NCBI GenBank assembly: GCA_026646885.1
Contig: JAPKHK010000003.1
Coordinates: 186,001-250,000, forward strand
DNA length: 64,000 nt
Direction: 5' to 3'
Origin: Casimicrobiaceae bacterium
GTDB lineage: Bacteria > Pseudomonadota > Gammaproteobacteria > Burkholderiales > Casimicrobiaceae
The notes beneath the pieces were generated by a model, which was not told the DNA's origin, did no database searches, and saw only the letters and a list, made by a program, of their open reading frames with translations. Below, one piece after another: positions 19,821-30,364 of this stretch; the stretch's first letter is position 1, and every line of letters starts with the position of its first letter. A program made the translations under genes and the position numbers.

Positions 19821-20624
19821 TTAGCGACCCCGGTATTGCGGCGGTCGCTTCTCGAAAAAAGCGTTGATTCCCTCGGCGGTGTCTTCGGTGAGCATATTGC
19901 AAACCATTTGCTGGGCCGCCAATTCATAGGCGCCGCTGAGGCCGCGTTCGATTTGCTGGTAAAAAAGCCTCTTGCCGGCGGCCACGGCCACGGGTGTTTT
20001 GGCCAGGATCGCCCGCGCCAAGCCCTGCACTGCTTCATCTAGTCCTTCGGGCGGCACGACGCGATTGATCAATCCGATTTCGCGCGCCCGCGCGGCAGAA
20101 ATGAACTCGCCGGTGAAGAGCATTTCAAAGGCCGCTTTGCGACCCACGTTGCGAACCAGCGGTACGCTCGGCGTGCCGCAGAATATGCCCAGATTGATGC
20201 CCGAGGTGGCAAAGCGCGCGCCTTCCGCGGCCACCGCCAAGTCGCACTGGGCCACCAATTGGCACCCCGCCGCAGTGGCGACGCCATGAACTCGCGCAAT
20301 GACTGGCTGCGGCAGCTCGCTGATGGTCATCATCATCTTGGCGCAACGCTGGAACAGATCGGCAAGATCGGCTTCATTCCGCGCGGCCATCATTTCCTTT
20401 AAGTCATGTCCGCTACAGAACGCTTTGCCCGCGGCGCCGAGGATCACCACGCGAACGCTCGAATCGCGGGCAATGGCGTCGAGAACGTCTTGCAACTCGC
20501 CGAGCAGCGCGTCGGACAGCGCGTTGAACTGCTGCGGCCGGTTAAGCGTCAGTGTGGTGATGCCTTCGGCATCTTGGCGCAACACCATGGCTTCCGACTC
20601 GAGCTTAGCGGCAGGGGCATTCAT
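19821..20624 (-). CDS. Enoyl-CoA hydratase/isomerase family protein lacking the canonical glutamates
   Basis: A 267-residue crotonase-fold protein of the ECHDC3-like branch. The oxyanion-hole region FCSGHDLKEMMAAR is present. The catalytic Glu of the GGGCEL motif is replaced by Gln (TAAGCQLVAQCD), and the second Glu of the QPEI motif is Gly (FATSGINLGIFCG). It therefore probably is not an ordinary enoyl-CoA hydratase. It may be an isomerase, hydrolase or lipid-regulatory protein. It lies upstream-facing to nothing obvious: about 300 bp from the etf operon and on the same strand. Product function uncertain. Confidence 0.85.
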   Translation of the reverse strand: MNAPAAKLESEAMVLRQDAEGITTLTLNRPQQFNALSDALLGELQDVLDAIARDSSVRVVILGAAGKAFCSGHDLKEMMAARNEADLADLFQRCAKMMMTISELPQPVIARVHGVATAAGCQLVAQCDLAVAAEGARFATSGINLGIFCGTPSVPLVRNVGRKAAFEMLFTGEFISAARAREIGLINRVVPPEGLDEAVQGLARAILAKTPVAVAAGKRLFYQQIERGLSGAYELAAQQMVCNMLTEDTAEGINAFFEKRPPQYRGR

Positions 20625-20768
20625 GGCAGAACCTTTTCGATCACTGTATGGCTCAAGCCTACAGCAGCAGCCGTCCCTTGTGAACCGGCGGCAACAGCCG
20701 GTGAGGTGGGAAATCCACTAGTCGCAAACGGGAATGGCTGAGCCTCCAATACGTCTGGGCCAGGTCGC

Positions 20769-22064
20769 TTACGCCTGGTGAATGTTCTTGAGTGCGGTGT
20801 ATAGGCGCTTGGCTTCTTCGGCCTCGGGAGATTTCGGGTATTTGCCGCGCAGCAAGCGCAGCAATTGCATGGCTGCTTCGTCCTGCTTCATGCGCTCGCT
20901 CATCACTTTGGCCTGCAGGAGCCACGCCGCCGGCACTTCGGCCGCGCCCGCGTAATGCCGGTCGAACTGGAGCGTCAGCTTCATCACCAACCGGTCGTCG
21001 CGCTCGATAGCTGCCGCGCGCGCCAGAGCCATTTGATCGGCAGCGCGCACCATGCGAAACTCGGTGGCTGACTCGCGCGCCGCCTGGTAGATCTCCAGCG
21101 CGCGCACGCCGCGCTGCTTGCGAAGCAGCAGGGGGATCAGACGCTGCGCTTGCGTGAGTGCTTTTTCCGGCTGTTTGGCAAGCAACAGAAGCTTGAAATA
21201 GCGCTCGATGGCATCGAGATCGTCCGGCCGCGTGCGCTGCGCCTCGTTGGCAAGCCCCAGCGCATCTTGGATGCGGTTCTCGTCGAGGGCCTGGGCGATT
21301 CTTTCCTGCTCGGTGGGCTCCTTCTTCAGCCCCGGTTGTACGATCTCGAGTCCGAGGCGATCATGGTATTGATAGAGCACATAGCCCATGAGGTTGAACA
21401 TCACCAGGCCGAAGTATGCTTGAAGCCCAAACCAAATTGGCAGAGCCAGACTAGGGGGCGCCCAACTGACCAGCAGCGCAAAAACCGCCCAGGACGATCC
21501 TGAGAGCACCAGCAGAAAGAGCCCCAGGACAATGTACCCACCACCAAGCTGGCTGATGATGAACCACAGCACCCGCGGATCGATCGATTCGCGCAGGCTG
21601 TCATTGACCCCCAACGACATCATGCTGGCGGGCAGCATTCCCACGAGAACTACATAGCAGAAAAAGCCCATCACCCAACCCAGCCACGTGCCGGCCAGCG
21701 CGCTGATGCCACCGATCAGCGCCAGGATCAGCCATTGCTTGTAGGGTCGCCAGGGGTGTTCATTCTTTCCGAAACCCGCGAAGATGCCCTCATGTGTTGG
21801 GTTGCCGCGCGCAGTGTGCTCCAATATCAAGTAGCCGTAGCGCACATAGGCCACCGATACCAGGGCGAGCAGGAGCCACCCGAAACCAGTGAACTGCACG
21901 AAAAACGCTGGCACCATCGATATGGCGACAAGCAAGAGCGACATCCAGTGCAAGGGAAAGGCAAAACAGTCCGGCAGCCGGCGCCAGAACGGAACGATGT
22001 CAGTGGTATCGTCATACACGCGCAGGTTTCGTTCCGCCTCGTGCGTGTTCCTTCCTGCCTGCAC
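20769..22064 (-). CDS. Membrane protein with C-terminal TPR-like helical domain
   Basis: A 431-residue protein of unknown function. The N-terminal half carries about five hydrophobic segments (for example LLLVAISMVPAFFVQFTGFG, GFFCYVVLVGMLPASMMSL, GGYIVLGLFLLVLSGSSWA). The cytoplasmic C-terminal half from about residue 250 is all helical, with repeated A/L-rich pairs resembling tetratricopeptide repeats (ALDENRIQDALGLANEAQ, LLLAKQPEKALTQAQRLI). GTG start at 22064 follows GGGAGGGGG. It is 12 bp downstream of the lipoprotein gene on the same strand, so the two probably form an operon. Confidence 0.75.
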   Translation of the reverse strand: MQAGRNTHEAERNLRVYDDTTDIVPFWRRLPDCFAFPLHWMSLLLVAISMVPAFFVQFTGFGWLLLALVSVAYVRYGYLILEHTARGNPTHEGIFAGFGKNEHPWRPYKQWLILALIGGISALAGTWLGWVMGFFCYVVLVGMLPASMMSLGVNDSLRESIDPRVLWFIISQLGGGYIVLGLFLLVLSGSSWAVFALLVSWAPPSLALPIWFGLQAYFGLVMFNLMGYVLYQYHDRLGLEIVQPGLKKEPTEQERIAQALDENRIQDALGLANEAQRTRPDDLDAIERYFKLLLLAKQPEKALTQAQRLIPLLLRKQRGVRALEIYQAARESATEFRMVRAADQMALARAAAIERDDRLVMKLTLQFDRHYAGAAEVPAAWLLQAKVMSERMKQDEAAMQLLRLLRGKYPKSPEAEEAKRLYTALKNIHQA

Positions 22065-22076
22065 TTGCCCCCTCCC

Positions 22077-22673
22077 TCAATACTTGATCGGATTCGCCTC
22101 CCCCCAGCCCTGAAAAGGCCCGAGTGGGTTGTGCGATTCCTCGATCTCATGAACAGCCGGTTGGCCACTCCAAACCTTGTGCACGACGATTTCACCCTTG
22201 ATCACCACGGTTCCCGTGAACTGCCAGCCGGTGATCGTGGTAACACGGTGGAAGTTCAGAAAATCCTTGAAGAAATCACCGCTGCGCACACGCCGAATAT
22301 CCTTCAGAACCACTTCATACGCCCGGCAAGCTTGCAGCGCTTCAAGGCAATCGCGCACTCCCGGATCGAGCGCCTTCAAGCCATCGCTGCCGGGCGGCAC
22401 GAACCGCCTCACCAAGTCGGCGTAGTTCAGAATGGCGATATTGGGTTGGCTATAGGGGTCGACCCCAAGTGCTTTGAGCTCGCCCACGGTCGTTCGCCCC
22501 GGCTCGATGCGCTCGAACTTGTTGAGTGCTTCGTCGAAACTCCCCCAAGGCGTCGGCATGGTCAACTCTTGCCGCGGCAGCAGCTGCGCGCAAGCGCCTA
22601 ACAGCAGCACCGTGGCGGTTGCTGCCGCCGTTGGCTGCGCGCGACCTCGCCTTCCCTGTGACGCCCGTTTCAT
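22077..22673 (-). CDS. Putative lipoprotein
   Basis: The product (198 residues) has a basic N-terminus, a hydrophobic stretch and the lipobox LLGAC, so it is likely a lipid-anchored envelope protein. The mature part contains EPGRTTVGELKALGVDP, reminiscent of the SmpA/OmlA-like turn, and a C-terminal beta-rich segment. No enzyme motif. ATG at 22673 is chosen over the longer frame (to 22724) because it places the signal peptide correctly. It is co-directional with the membrane protein gene that follows. Confidence 0.78.
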   Translation of the reverse strand: MKRASQGRRGRAQPTAAATATVLLLGACAQLLPRQELTMPTPWGSFDEALNKFERIEPGRTTVGELKALGVDPYSQPNIAILNYADLVRRFVPPGSDGLKALDPGVRDCLEALQACRAYEVVLKDIRRVRSGDFFKDFLNFHRVTTITGWQFTGTVVIKGEIVVHKVWSGQPAVHEIEESHNPLGPFQGWGEANPIKY

Positions 22674-22758
22674 CTCAGTCCCGCCGGAGTCTCTTTTTCT
22701 CAGTCTAACATGAGACCCCGCCAAGTATGTCCAACAGGCTCGCTATACCTAAAAGGCC

Positions 22759-25700
22759 TCAGTTCACCCATTTTCGCGCGTTCCTGAACATTCTCATCCA
22801 CGGCGAATCCTCCCCCCAGCCGCGCGGATGCCAAGACATCTGAACGCTGCGAAACACGCGCTCGGGGTGCGGCATCAGGATATTGAAACGACCGTCGGCG
22901 GTGGTAAACCCGGTCAGACCATCTGGCGAGCCATTGGGGTTGTATGGATAAGCTTCGCTTGGTCTACCCCGGTGATCCACATAGGCGAGCGTGGCAAGCT
23001 GTCCCGCGGCCTCACGCTGGGCCGCGTCGCGATACTCGGCCAGACCCTCGCCATGCGCGGTGACCACGGGAATGCGACAACCGGCCATTCCCGCCAGGAA
23101 AATGGAAGGCGTGTCCAGCACCTCCACGAGCACCGTGCGCGCCTCGAACTGCTCGGACTTGTTGCGCACGAAATGCGGCCAGTGCGCACTACCAGGAATC
23201 AGCTCGTGCAAATTGCTCATCATTTGGCAGCCGTTGCAGATGCCGATGGCGAAACTGTCGGGCCGCGCGAAAAAGGCGCCGAAAATCTCGCGTGCCCGGG
23301 GATTGTAGAGAATCGACTTGGCCCACCCTTCGCCGGCACCCAGAACGTCACCGTAGGAGAATCCACCCCCGGCGGCCACCCCGGCGAAGTCGCGCAAATC
23401 GCAGCGGCCGCCGATGATGTCGCTCATGTGCACGTCGAAAGTTGCGAAGCCTGCGCGATCGAAAGCGGCGGCCAATTCGACATGGCTGTTGACCCCCTGC
23501 TCCCGCACGATGGCCACCTTGGGTCGCGCCAAGTTGAGGTAAGGCGCGGCGATGTCCTCGGCCGGATCGAAAGTCAGCCGGGGGTTCAGGCCGGGATCGT
23601 CGCGATCGAGGATGCGGTCGTATTCCTGCTGCGCGGCCTCGGGATGGTCGCGCCGGCGCTGCATGTGATAGGTGGTCGCCGACCAGCGCCGGTGCAGTTC
23701 CACGCGTGAGGCCTCGTAAATCGTTTCGCCCTCGTGGCGCAGCGTGACGCGCTCGCCTGCCACGGCAAGCCCCACCACCTTCCAAGCTAGACCGTCTAGC
23801 GCCTTTGCCACCGCGGCAAGGCCCGCACGCCGCACTTGCAGCACCGCGCCCAGTTCTTCGCTAAACAGAGCGGGCAGCGCCTCGCCCAGGCCGCTGGTGT
23901 CCACCAACAGGCCACAGCGGGAGGCGAAAGCCATTTCACAGAGGGTCACAAAAAGCCCGCCATCGGCCCTATCATGGTAGGCAAGCAGCTGCCCATCGCG
24001 ATTGAGCGCCTGCACGCCCTCGAAGAAGCGCACCAGATCACCCGCCACATCGAGGTCCGGGGCCTCGCGCCCGATGGCGCCATACACTTGCGCCAGCGCC
24101 GAGCCGCCGAGACGGTTCTTGCCGCGGCCCAAATCGACGAGCACCAGCACGCCGCCATCGGCATTCAGGTCGAGATGTGGCGTCGCCACGCGGCGCGCAT
24201 CACTCACGCGCGCAAAAGCAGAGACGATCAGCGACACGGGCGCGCAAACCGCTTTCTGCGCATCGCCTTCGGGCCAGGTGGTACGCATGGACATCGAGTC
24301 CTTGCCCACCGGTATGGCGATGCCCAGCGCCGGACACAGTTCCATGGCAACCGCCTGGACCGTCTTGAACAAAGCGGCATCTTCGCCGGGCTGCCCCGCG
24401 GCGGCCATCCAGTTGGCGGAAAGTTTGATCTCGGACAGCTCGGCGATGGGCGCGGCGGCGATGTTGGTGATCGCTTCCGACACCGCCATGCGCCCTGAGG
24501 CTGGCGCATCCAAAATCGCCAGCGGCGTGCGCTCTCCCATGGCCATGGCCTCACCCGAGTAGCCTTCAAAATCGGCTAGAGTGACTGCCACGTCGGCCAC
24601 CGGAACCTGCCATGGCCCGACGAACTGATCGCGGGAACACAGGCCGCCGACCGAACGGTCACCGATACTGATGAGAAAAGTCTTGTCCGCCACCGCCGGC
24701 AGCGCCAATACACGGTCTATGACTTCGGAGAGCACCAGGCCGCTGGCGTCGAAATCATCACCCCCGCCTGGCTTGGAAGCAACCTCGCGCAACATCCTCG
24801 GGGGTTTGCCGAGAAGTGTTTCGAGATCCATGTCCACCGGGGCATTGCCGAAGTGGCGATCGGTGACTTTGAGACGCCCATTGGCGGTCGCCTTGCCCAG
24901 CACCGCCAAAGGACAACGCTCGCGCTCGCACAAGGCTTGGAAGCGCGGCAAGTCCTCGGGAGCAATGGCCAGCACGTAGCGTTCCTGTGCCTCGTTGCAC
25001 CAAAGCTCCTTGGGTGACATGCCTGGCTCTTCGCTGGGCACTTCGCGCAGTTCGAGCACGGCGCCGCGGCCGCCGCCGTGGGCCAGCTCCGGTAGCGCAT
25101 TGGAGAGCCCACCCGCGCCGACATCGTGAATCGACAGAATCGGGTTGGCCGCGCCCAACTGCCAACAGCGATCAATCACTTCTTGGGCGCGGCGCTGAAT
25201 CTCGGCATTACCGCGCTGCACTGAATCGAAATCGAGGTCAGCGGTGTTGACGCCCGTCGCCATGGAAGAAGCCGCGCCCCCGCCCATGCCAATGAGTAGC
25301 CCAGGCCCACCTAGTTGCAGAATCAAGGCGCCCTCGGGAAGCGGCTTTTTGTGCGCGTGCTCAGCGGCGATCGCCCCGAGGCCGCCGGCAATCATGATCG
25401 GCTTGTGATAACCCCAGACCCTCCCCTCGACTTCGCACTCGAAACTCCGGAAATAGCCGGCCAGATTAGGCCGGCCGAACTCATTGTTGAACGAGGCGCC
25501 GCCAATGGGCCCTTCGATCATGATGTCTAGCGCGGAAGCGATGCGCCGCGGCTTGCCATGATCCAGCTCCCAGCTGTGTTCGAATCCGGGAATGCGCAGG
25601 TTGGACACCGTGAAGCCAGTCAACCCAGCTTTGGGCTTGGCACCGCGGCCGGTGGCGCCCTCGTCCCGAATCTCGCCGCCCGAGCCGGTGGCCGCTCCGG

Positions 25701-26616
25701 GAAACGGCGAAATAGCCGTGGGATGGTTGTGAGTCTCGACCTTCATGAGAACGTGGGTCAGCACCTCATGGCGAGCGTAACGTCCGCTGGCATCGGGAAA
25801 AAAGCGCTGCGCACTGCCGCCTTCCATGATGGCCGCATTGTCGGCATACGCCATTACCGTGCCCTGGGGGTGGCAATGATGGGTATGGCGGATCATGCCA
25901 AACAGCGACTGCTCTTGCTCTTGGCCATCGATGACCCAGCGGGCATTAAAAATCTTGTGGCGGCAATGTTCCGAGTTGGCCTGCGCGAACATCATCAGTT
26001 CAACATCGGTCGCGTCCCGTCCTTCGCGCCGAAAGGCCTCCACCAAATAATCGATTTCGTCCTCCGATAGCGCAAGACCGAGGCTGGCGTTGGCTTGGGC
26101 GACGGCATTCCGTCCTTCCGCCAGCACTGGGACCGTAACGAGCGGTCGGGGAGGAACCTGGCGAAAAAGTACCGCGGCATCTTCAAGGCTAGGCAGCATG
26201 GCCTCGGTCATGCGGTCGTGAACGAGAGCCAGAAGGCGCGCACGATCAGCAGCGCAAATAGCGGCGCCGTCGCTGGTGCGCGCCGCGTACAAAACGCCGC
26301 GCTCCACCCGCCGCACCGCGGCAAGCCCGCAGTTGTGCAAGATTTCCGTGGCCTTCGATGACCAAGGCGAAATCGTTCCAGGACGCGGCACCACCAGCAA
26401 GCGCTCGCCCGCCTGAGGTGCGCCGGTCTGTGCGGGACCATAGGTGAGCAGCGTCCCGAGCGTCTCGCGCTCGGCCACGCTCAAATCGCGTGCAGTTTCG
26501 ACGAAATGATAATAGGTGGCACTCAGACCATGGATGGCGGTGTCTTGGAGCGAGGCGAGCAGTTTTTCGATACGGAAAGCGGAAAGGGCGTTGCGCCCTG
26601 GCAAGGTGAGCAGCAT
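22759..26616 (-). CDS. purL: Phosphoribosylformylglycinamidine synthase (FGAM synthase), single-chain
   Basis: This 1285-residue enzyme performs the ATP- and glutamine-dependent fourth step of purine synthesis (FGAR to FGAM). It has the N-terminal PurS-like region and two AIRS-type ATPase halves ([17 protein letters not shown] near residue 290, [13 protein letters not shown] near 680). The C-terminal glutamine amidotransferase has nucleophile Cys in [10 protein letters not shown] and His/Glu near [10 protein letters not shown]. Full-length single-chain form as in Proteobacteria. ATG at 26616 gives [15 protein letters not shown]; a TTG seven codons upstream is possible, and neither has a good Shine-Dalgarno. 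Confidence 0.97.
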   Translation of the reverse strand: MLLTLPGRNALSAFRIEKLLASLQDTAIHGLSATYYHFVETARDLSVAERETLGTLLTYGPAQTGAPQAGERLLVVPRPGTISPWSSKATEILHNCGLAAVRRVERGVLYAARTSDGAAICAADRARLLALVHDRMTEAMLPSLEDAAVLFRQVPPRPLVTVPVLAEGRNAVAQANASLGLALSEDEIDYLVEAFRREGRDATDVELMMFAQANSEHCRHKIFNARWVIDGQEQEQSLFGMIRHTHHCHPQGTVMAYADNAAIMEGGSAQRFFPDASGRYARHEVLTHVLMKVETHNHPTAISPFPGAATGSGGEIRDEGATGRGAKPKAGLTGFTVSNLRIPGFEHSWELDHGKPRRIASALDIMIEGPIGGASFNNEFGRPNLAGYFRSFECEVEGRVWGYHKPIMIAGGLGAIAAEHAHKKPLPEGALILQLGGPGLLIGMGGGAASSMATGVNTADLDFDSVQRGNAEIQRRAQEVIDRCWQLGAANPILSIHDVGAGGLSNALPELAHGGGRGAVLELREVPSEEPGMSPKELWCNEAQERYVLAIAPEDLPRFQALCERERCPLAVLGKATANGRLKVTDRHFGNAPVDMDLETLLGKPPRMLREVASKPGGGDDFDASGLVLSEVIDRVLALPAVADKTFLISIGDRSVGGLCSRDQFVGPWQVPVADVAVTLADFEGYSGEAMAMGERTPLAILDAPASGRMAVSEAITNIAAAPIAELSEIKLSANWMAAAGQPGEDAALFKTVQAVAMELCPALGIAIPVGKDSMSMRTTWPEGDAQKAVCAPVSLIVSAFARVSDARRVATPHLDLNADGGVLVLVDLGRGKNRLGGSALAQVYGAIGREAPDLDVAGDLVRFFEGVQALNRDGQLLAYHDRADGGLFVTLCEMAFASRCGLLVDTSGLGEALPALFSEELGAVLQVRRAGLAAVAKALDGLAWKVVGLAVAGERVTLRHEGETIYEASRVELHRRWSATTYHMQRRRDHPEAAQQEYDRILDRDDPGLNPRLTFDPAEDIAAPYLNLARPKVAIVREQGVNSHVELAAAFDRAGFATFDVHMSDIIGGRCDLRDFAGVAAGGGFSYGDVLGAGEGWAKSILYNPRAREIFGAFFARPDSFAIGICNGCQMMSNLHELIPGSAHWPHFVRNKSEQFEARTVLVEVLDTPSIFLAGMAGCRIPVVTAHGEGLAEYRDAAQREAAGQLATLAYVDHRGRPSEAYPYNPNGSPDGLTGFTTADGRFNILMPHPERVFRSVQMSWHPRGWGEDSPWMRMFRNARKWVN

Positions 26617-26650
26617 GCGCGCAGGAGGAAAGGGCAAGACTCAAAGCACG

Positions 26651-26656
26651 ATTATA
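26651..26656 (-). promoter_or_regulatory. Candidate -10 element of the purL promoter
   Basis: A perfect TATAAT occurs on the minus strand 34 bp before the preferred purL start, in the 116-bp divergent interval with the GAF/PAS kinase. No good -35 is present (TTTCAC at 14 bp), so the call rests on the -10 alone. A TATACT at 26692-26697 on the plus strand may serve the kinase gene. Confidence 0.4.
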
Positions 26657-26732
26657 CGCTGCTTCGCGGCGTGAAACTGCGGGAAACCAGCTATACTAGC
26701 TTCCGGCTCCCCTTCATCCCGGAGTTGCCCAA

Positions 26733-28772
26733 GTGCCTGAGCAGAGTCAACCTGCCGCGGATTTTGAGAAACTCCGCACCTTGATTCTAGACTTGGCGAA
26801 CGTCCAGACGTTCGAAGAGGCTTGCGGCCAAATCGCCGGGGCCGCACTGGGCGAAGAGGTCGACTGCGCCGCGGTCTATCTGGGCAAGCGCGCGGGCGCG
26901 CCGCGCCTCATTGCCCATGCCGGCCTCGATGAGACTTTTGTCGCGACCATGGCGCAACTCGAGCCCGGCGGGTTGCTCGCCGGATGCTTGCTCGAATCCA
27001 AGGCATTTAGCCGAAATCTGGCGGACATCGGCGCGCTGGCTCTGCCCGACACTACTAAGGGACCCCTGCGCGGACTGTTGGTTGAGCCGATGCTGGTCGA
27101 GGAAAAAGCCGCAGGTTTGCTGTTGATGGGCACCCGAACCGCTGATGCGATCGCCGACGCGCGCCGGCCCTACCTCGCCACGCTAGCCGCGCTCGCCGCC
27201 ACCGCCCTGCTGCGCGGCCGCGCCCGGCAAGGCCTGGAGCGGCGCGAGGCGCTATTTCGCAGCATGTACCAGAATGCGCCGCTCGCCTACCAGTCCCTCG
27301 ATGGCGCCGGCAACATCGTCGAGGTCAACCCGGCCTGGGAGTCTCTGTTTGGCTACCGTCGCGAAGAAGTACTGGGGCGCAGCATCACCGAGTTTCTCGA
27401 TGAAGCCTCGATCCCAACTCTTGTCGTCCAATTTCCGGCATTTCAGGAGCGCGGCTACGTAGACGGGCCAGAATTCATCATTCGCCCCGGCCACGGGACG
27501 GCGCGCCGTGTTCGCGTCAATGGTCGGGCGAGCTACGATGCCTCTGGCAACTTCCTGCGAACGCACTGCCTGCTCACCGACGTTACGGAAGCGCACCGCG
27601 TCGACGAGGAAATGCGCGCGCTGCTCGCGGAAAAGCAGCTCATTCTGGACAATGTCGTGGTCGGCCTGGCCGTGTTCCGCAACCGGGATTTCGTCACCTG
27701 CAACAACCATTTCGAGCGCCTCATGGGTTACCTGCCCGGCGAGTTGATCGGGCAATCGGCCGCGGTGATTCACCGCGACGAAGCGCATTTTCTGGAGCGC
27801 GGCCCGAAAATCTACGCGGCCATCTCCCAGGGCAAGAACTTCACCGAGGAAGAAGCTTTCAAGCGCAAGGACGGAACCCTTATCTGGCTACACGTGACCG
27901 GTCGCGCTTCCGATCCGGCACAACCTTCCGCAGCGCCCAGCGTGTGGATTTTCGTCGATCTCTCGGAGCGCCACCGCGCCGAGGAAGAGATCCGCAGGCT
28001 GAACGCCTCGTTGGAAGCACGGGTCAAGCGGCGCACCCAGGAATTGGAAGCGGCGATGCGGGAGATGGAGGCCTTCTCATACTCGATTTCGCACGATCTG
28101 CGCGCACCCTTGCGCGCCATCAATGGGTTCGCGCAAGCGCTTCTCGACAAGCCGGACCTCGCTATGGATGCGCAGAGCGCGGCGATGTTCGAGCGCATCG
28201 TTCGCAATAGCAACAAGATGGGCCGGCTGATCGACGACATCCTCGAATACTCGCGCTTGGGTCGCGCCAATCTACTTCGTGGTCCAGTCGATCTTGGCGC
28301 GCTCGCGCGCAGCATCGCCGCCGAGCAGCGCGAGGCCTTTCCCGCGACGCGGGTGGAGATCGGCGACCTGCCCGTGGTTCATGGCGATGCAACGATGCTG
28401 CGCCAAGTGCTGGAGAACCTCATCGGCAACGCCTTCAAGTACTCTGCGCCAAAGGCCACGCCGGTAGTGCGAATTACCGCCATCCGCGACAGGCTGGAAG
28501 ACATCATCAGCGTCGGCGACAACGGCGTGGGTTTCGACATGAACCACATGGCCAAGCTCTTTGGAATGTTCCAGCGCCTGCATCCCGAACATGACTTCCC
28601 GGGCACCGGCGTTGGCCTGGCGATCGTCAAGCGCCTGGTCGAGCGCCATGGCGGCCGCGTCTATGCCGAAGCGCAAGCCGAGCGAGGCGCGCGCTTCTCG
28701 TTCGTTTTGCCGACTCGCAGCCCGCAGCCTTGCGAGCCTGAAGGACAAGATTCGCCGCCGATCGAAAAATAG
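26733..28772 (+). CDS. GAF/PAS sensor histidine kinase (soluble)
   Basis: The 679-residue kinase has no membrane segment. A GAF-like domain (about 10-160) precedes two PAS domains (FRSMYQNAPLAYQSLDGAGN near residue 175, and ILDNVVVGLAVFRNRDFVT near 310). A coiled coil leads to HisKA with phospho-His in FSYSISHDLRAPLRAINGF. The ATPase domain has NLIGNAFKYSA, VGDNGVGFDM and GTGVGLAIVKRL. This is the phytochrome-like kinase type, often orphan. GTG start at 26733 has GGAG 8 bp upstream. No response regulator gene is adjacent. Confidence 0.93.
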   Translation: MPEQSQPAADFEKLRTLILDLANVQTFEEACGQIAGAALGEEVDCAAVYLGKRAGAPRLIAHAGLDETFVATMAQLEPGGLLAGCLLESKAFSRNLADIGALALPDTTKGPLRGLLVEPMLVEEKAAGLLLMGTRTADAIADARRPYLATLAALAATALLRGRARQGLERREALFRSMYQNAPLAYQSLDGAGNIVEVNPAWESLFGYRREEVLGRSITEFLDEASIPTLVVQFPAFQERGYVDGPEFIIRPGHGTARRVRVNGRASYDASGNFLRTHCLLTDVTEAHRVDEEMRALLAEKQLILDNVVVGLAVFRNRDFVTCNNHFERLMGYLPGELIGQSAAVIHRDEAHFLERGPKIYAAISQGKNFTEEEAFKRKDGTLIWLHVTGRASDPAQPSAAPSVWIFVDLSERHRAEEEIRRLNASLEARVKRRTQELEAAMREMEAFSYSISHDLRAPLRAINGFAQALLDKPDLAMDAQSAAMFERIVRNSNKMGRLIDDILEYSRLGRANLLRGPVDLGALARSIAAEQREAFPATRVEIGDLPVVHGDATMLRQVLENLIGNAFKYSAPKATPVVRITAIRDRLEDIISVGDNGVGFDMNHMAKLFGMFQRLHPEHDFPGTGVGLAIVKRLVERHGGRVYAEAQAERGARFSFVLPTRSPQPCEPEGQDSPPIEK

Positions 28773-28958
28773 ATTTGCGTTTCGAGGCAATAAGGTGCAT
28801 AGTGCGCGCCTACGATCTTCAAGCAGATCGGTTGTTGTCTGGTTCAGTACCCCGCGTTTCACCTCGGTATTTCTTCCTGCATCGCCCCATCCACTTGACT
28901 GTCGTCTCCCGCGAGGGGGAACGCCCTCGCATTCATTTTTTGTTTAGGAATATTTGTC

Positions 28959-29165
28959 ATGGCAACAGGCACAGTGAAGTGGTTCAACGACTCCAAGGGC
29001 TTCGGCTTCATCTCTCCGGAAGGCGGCGGCGACGACTTATTCGCGCACTTTTCGGCGATTCAAGGCCAAGGCTTCAAGACCCTCAGGGAAGGCCAGAAAG
29101 TGACATTCGATGTCACCAAAGGCGCCAAAGGTCAGCAAGCCTCCAACATCCGCGCTGCGGACTGA
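28959..29165 (+). CDS. Cold-shock domain protein
   Basis: A 68-residue single cold-shock domain with both RNA-binding motifs, KGFGFI and DLFAHF. CspA-family proteins melt RNA secondary structure. It has a long leader without another gene (28773-28958), as is usual for cold-shock genes whose 5' UTR folds in a temperature-dependent way. AGGA precedes the ATG. Isolated gene. Confidence 0.97.
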   Translation: MATGTVKWFNDSKGFGFISPEGGGDDLFAHFSAIQGQGFKTLREGQKVTFDVTKGAKGQQASNIRAAD

Positions 29166-29311
29166 CCCCCCGCCCAAACAGCGTCTAGCACCCCGCGCCA
29201 TCGGATATCCGGCGGGGCGGGTTGTGTTCGCGCCTCGCGGATGATCACTTGGCCGGGGCGAGCTCTTCCTTTTCATACCCCTCAGTCTTGCACCAACCTC
29301 CAGGAGCCCCC

Positions 29312-29566
29312 GTGGCCAGAGAAGAACTGCTTGAGATGCACGGCATCGTCGTCGATGTCCTGCCGGATTCGCGCTACCGCGTGACCCTCGACAACGGCCA
29401 TACGCTAGTCGCCTACGCCGCCGGCAAAATGCGCAAACACCACATTCGCATCATCACCGGCGACAAGGTCTCGCTGGAAATCTCCCCCTACGATTTGAGC
29501 AAAGGCCGCATCAACTTTCGGCATATCGAGGGCCGCCCCAGCCCCGGTGTGACAGGGCGCCGCTAA
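29312..29566 (+). CDS. infA: Translation initiation factor IF-1 (extended C-terminus)
   Basis: The 84-residue S1-fold factor binds the ribosomal A site during initiation. Family signatures: [40 protein letters not shown] and LSPYDL-like [14 protein letters not shown]. Standard IF-1 is 72 residues; this has about 12 extra ([12 protein letters not shown]), typical of the second infA copy in betaproteobacteria, while the first copy sits in ribosomal operons. GTG start at 29312 with CAGGAG upstream is preferred to the longer reading frame. Confidence 0.93.
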   Translation: MAREELLEMHGIVVDVLPDSRYRVTLDNGHTLVAYAAGKMRKHHIRIITGDKVSLEISPYDLSKGRINFRHIEGRPSPGVTGRR

Positions 29567-29615
29567 TCGGGCTGTCGCGGGCGGAATCCGGAACAAGCAC
29601 CGGGGCTATTTGGTC

Positions 29616-30350
29616 CTAGAGCCAACGCTCGAGATAATGGGGCAGCATCCTGCGCCACCATGGCCAGTCGTGATCCACGTCGTAGCCCCAATAATCGACG
29701 ATTGCCGGAACGCCCTTGGCGTTGAGAACCGCTTCGAGTTCGCGGGTGTCCCGTAGGCACTCTTCCTCCCAGCGACCTTGTCCAACCACAAAAGCCAGGC
29801 GATTCGAGCGATAGCGATCGAGGTACCACGGGTCGGTAAGATGACGCAGGTACCATAAGGGCGAGTGGTAATAGGCCTCGAGCCCCCCTTCGCCGCCGAC
29901 ATAGGCGCCGACTTGATAGATCCCCGATAGACCGATCACTCCGCTGAACACATCCGGGTGACGAAAAAACACGTTGGCCGCATGAAAGGCACCCATGCTG
30001 CATCCGGTCACCCACAGCGTATCGAGTCCAGTGTTGCCACGTACGAATGGCAACACCTCATTCATCACATAGTCTTCATATTCGCCGTGTCGTCGAACGC
30101 GCGCGGGCGCAGGTATGCCGGGGTTGGTCCAGCTCTGTCCGTCGATCCCATCGACACAGATGAACTTGACGCGCCCTGCGCCGATGAGCGGCGCGCAAGC
30201 TTCGATCATGCCACCCAAGCCTTCCCAATCCCACACGCGCCCTTCTTGCTGCGGAAACACCAGTATCGGCTGGCCAAAATGCCCATAGAGCCTGATCTCC
30301 ATGTTCTGCCCCAGAGCAGGGCTCAGCCAGATGTGGGTTTCGTGGTGCAT
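29616..30350 (-). CDS. Alpha/beta-hydrolase of the putative esterase (esterase D) family
   Basis: The product (244 residues) is a cytoplasmic serine hydrolase. The nucleophile elbow GCSMG (in VTGCSMGAFHAANVFF) is near residue 120 and the catalytic His is likely in YDVDHDWPWWR near the C-terminus. It resembles the esterase D/antigen 85-like family. ATG at 30350 has GAGG 7 bp upstream. It follows the ATP-grasp gene by 14 bp, so the two are co-expressed and may act on the same small molecule. Confidence 0.87.
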   Translation of the reverse strand: MHHETHIWLSPALGQNMEIRLYGHFGQPILVFPQQEGRVWDWEGLGGMIEACAPLIGAGRVKFICVDGIDGQSWTNPGIPAPARVRRHGEYEDYVMNEVLPFVRGNTGLDTLWVTGCSMGAFHAANVFFRHPDVFSGVIGLSGIYQVGAYVGGEGGLEAYYHSPLWYLRHLTDPWYLDRYRSNRLAFVVGQGRWEEECLRDTRELEAVLNAKGVPAIVDYWGYDVDHDWPWWRRMLPHYLERWL

Positions 30351-30364
30351 TGCATGTCCTCGCT

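Noticed and set aside
22828-23709. Plus-strand frame of 293 codons in purL
   Set aside because: It is antisense to the glutaminase part of PurL.
29187-29225. Terminator after the cold-shock gene (CCCCGC ... GGCGGGGC)
   Set aside because: The stem pairs only with bulges and has no U-tract; too weak to call.
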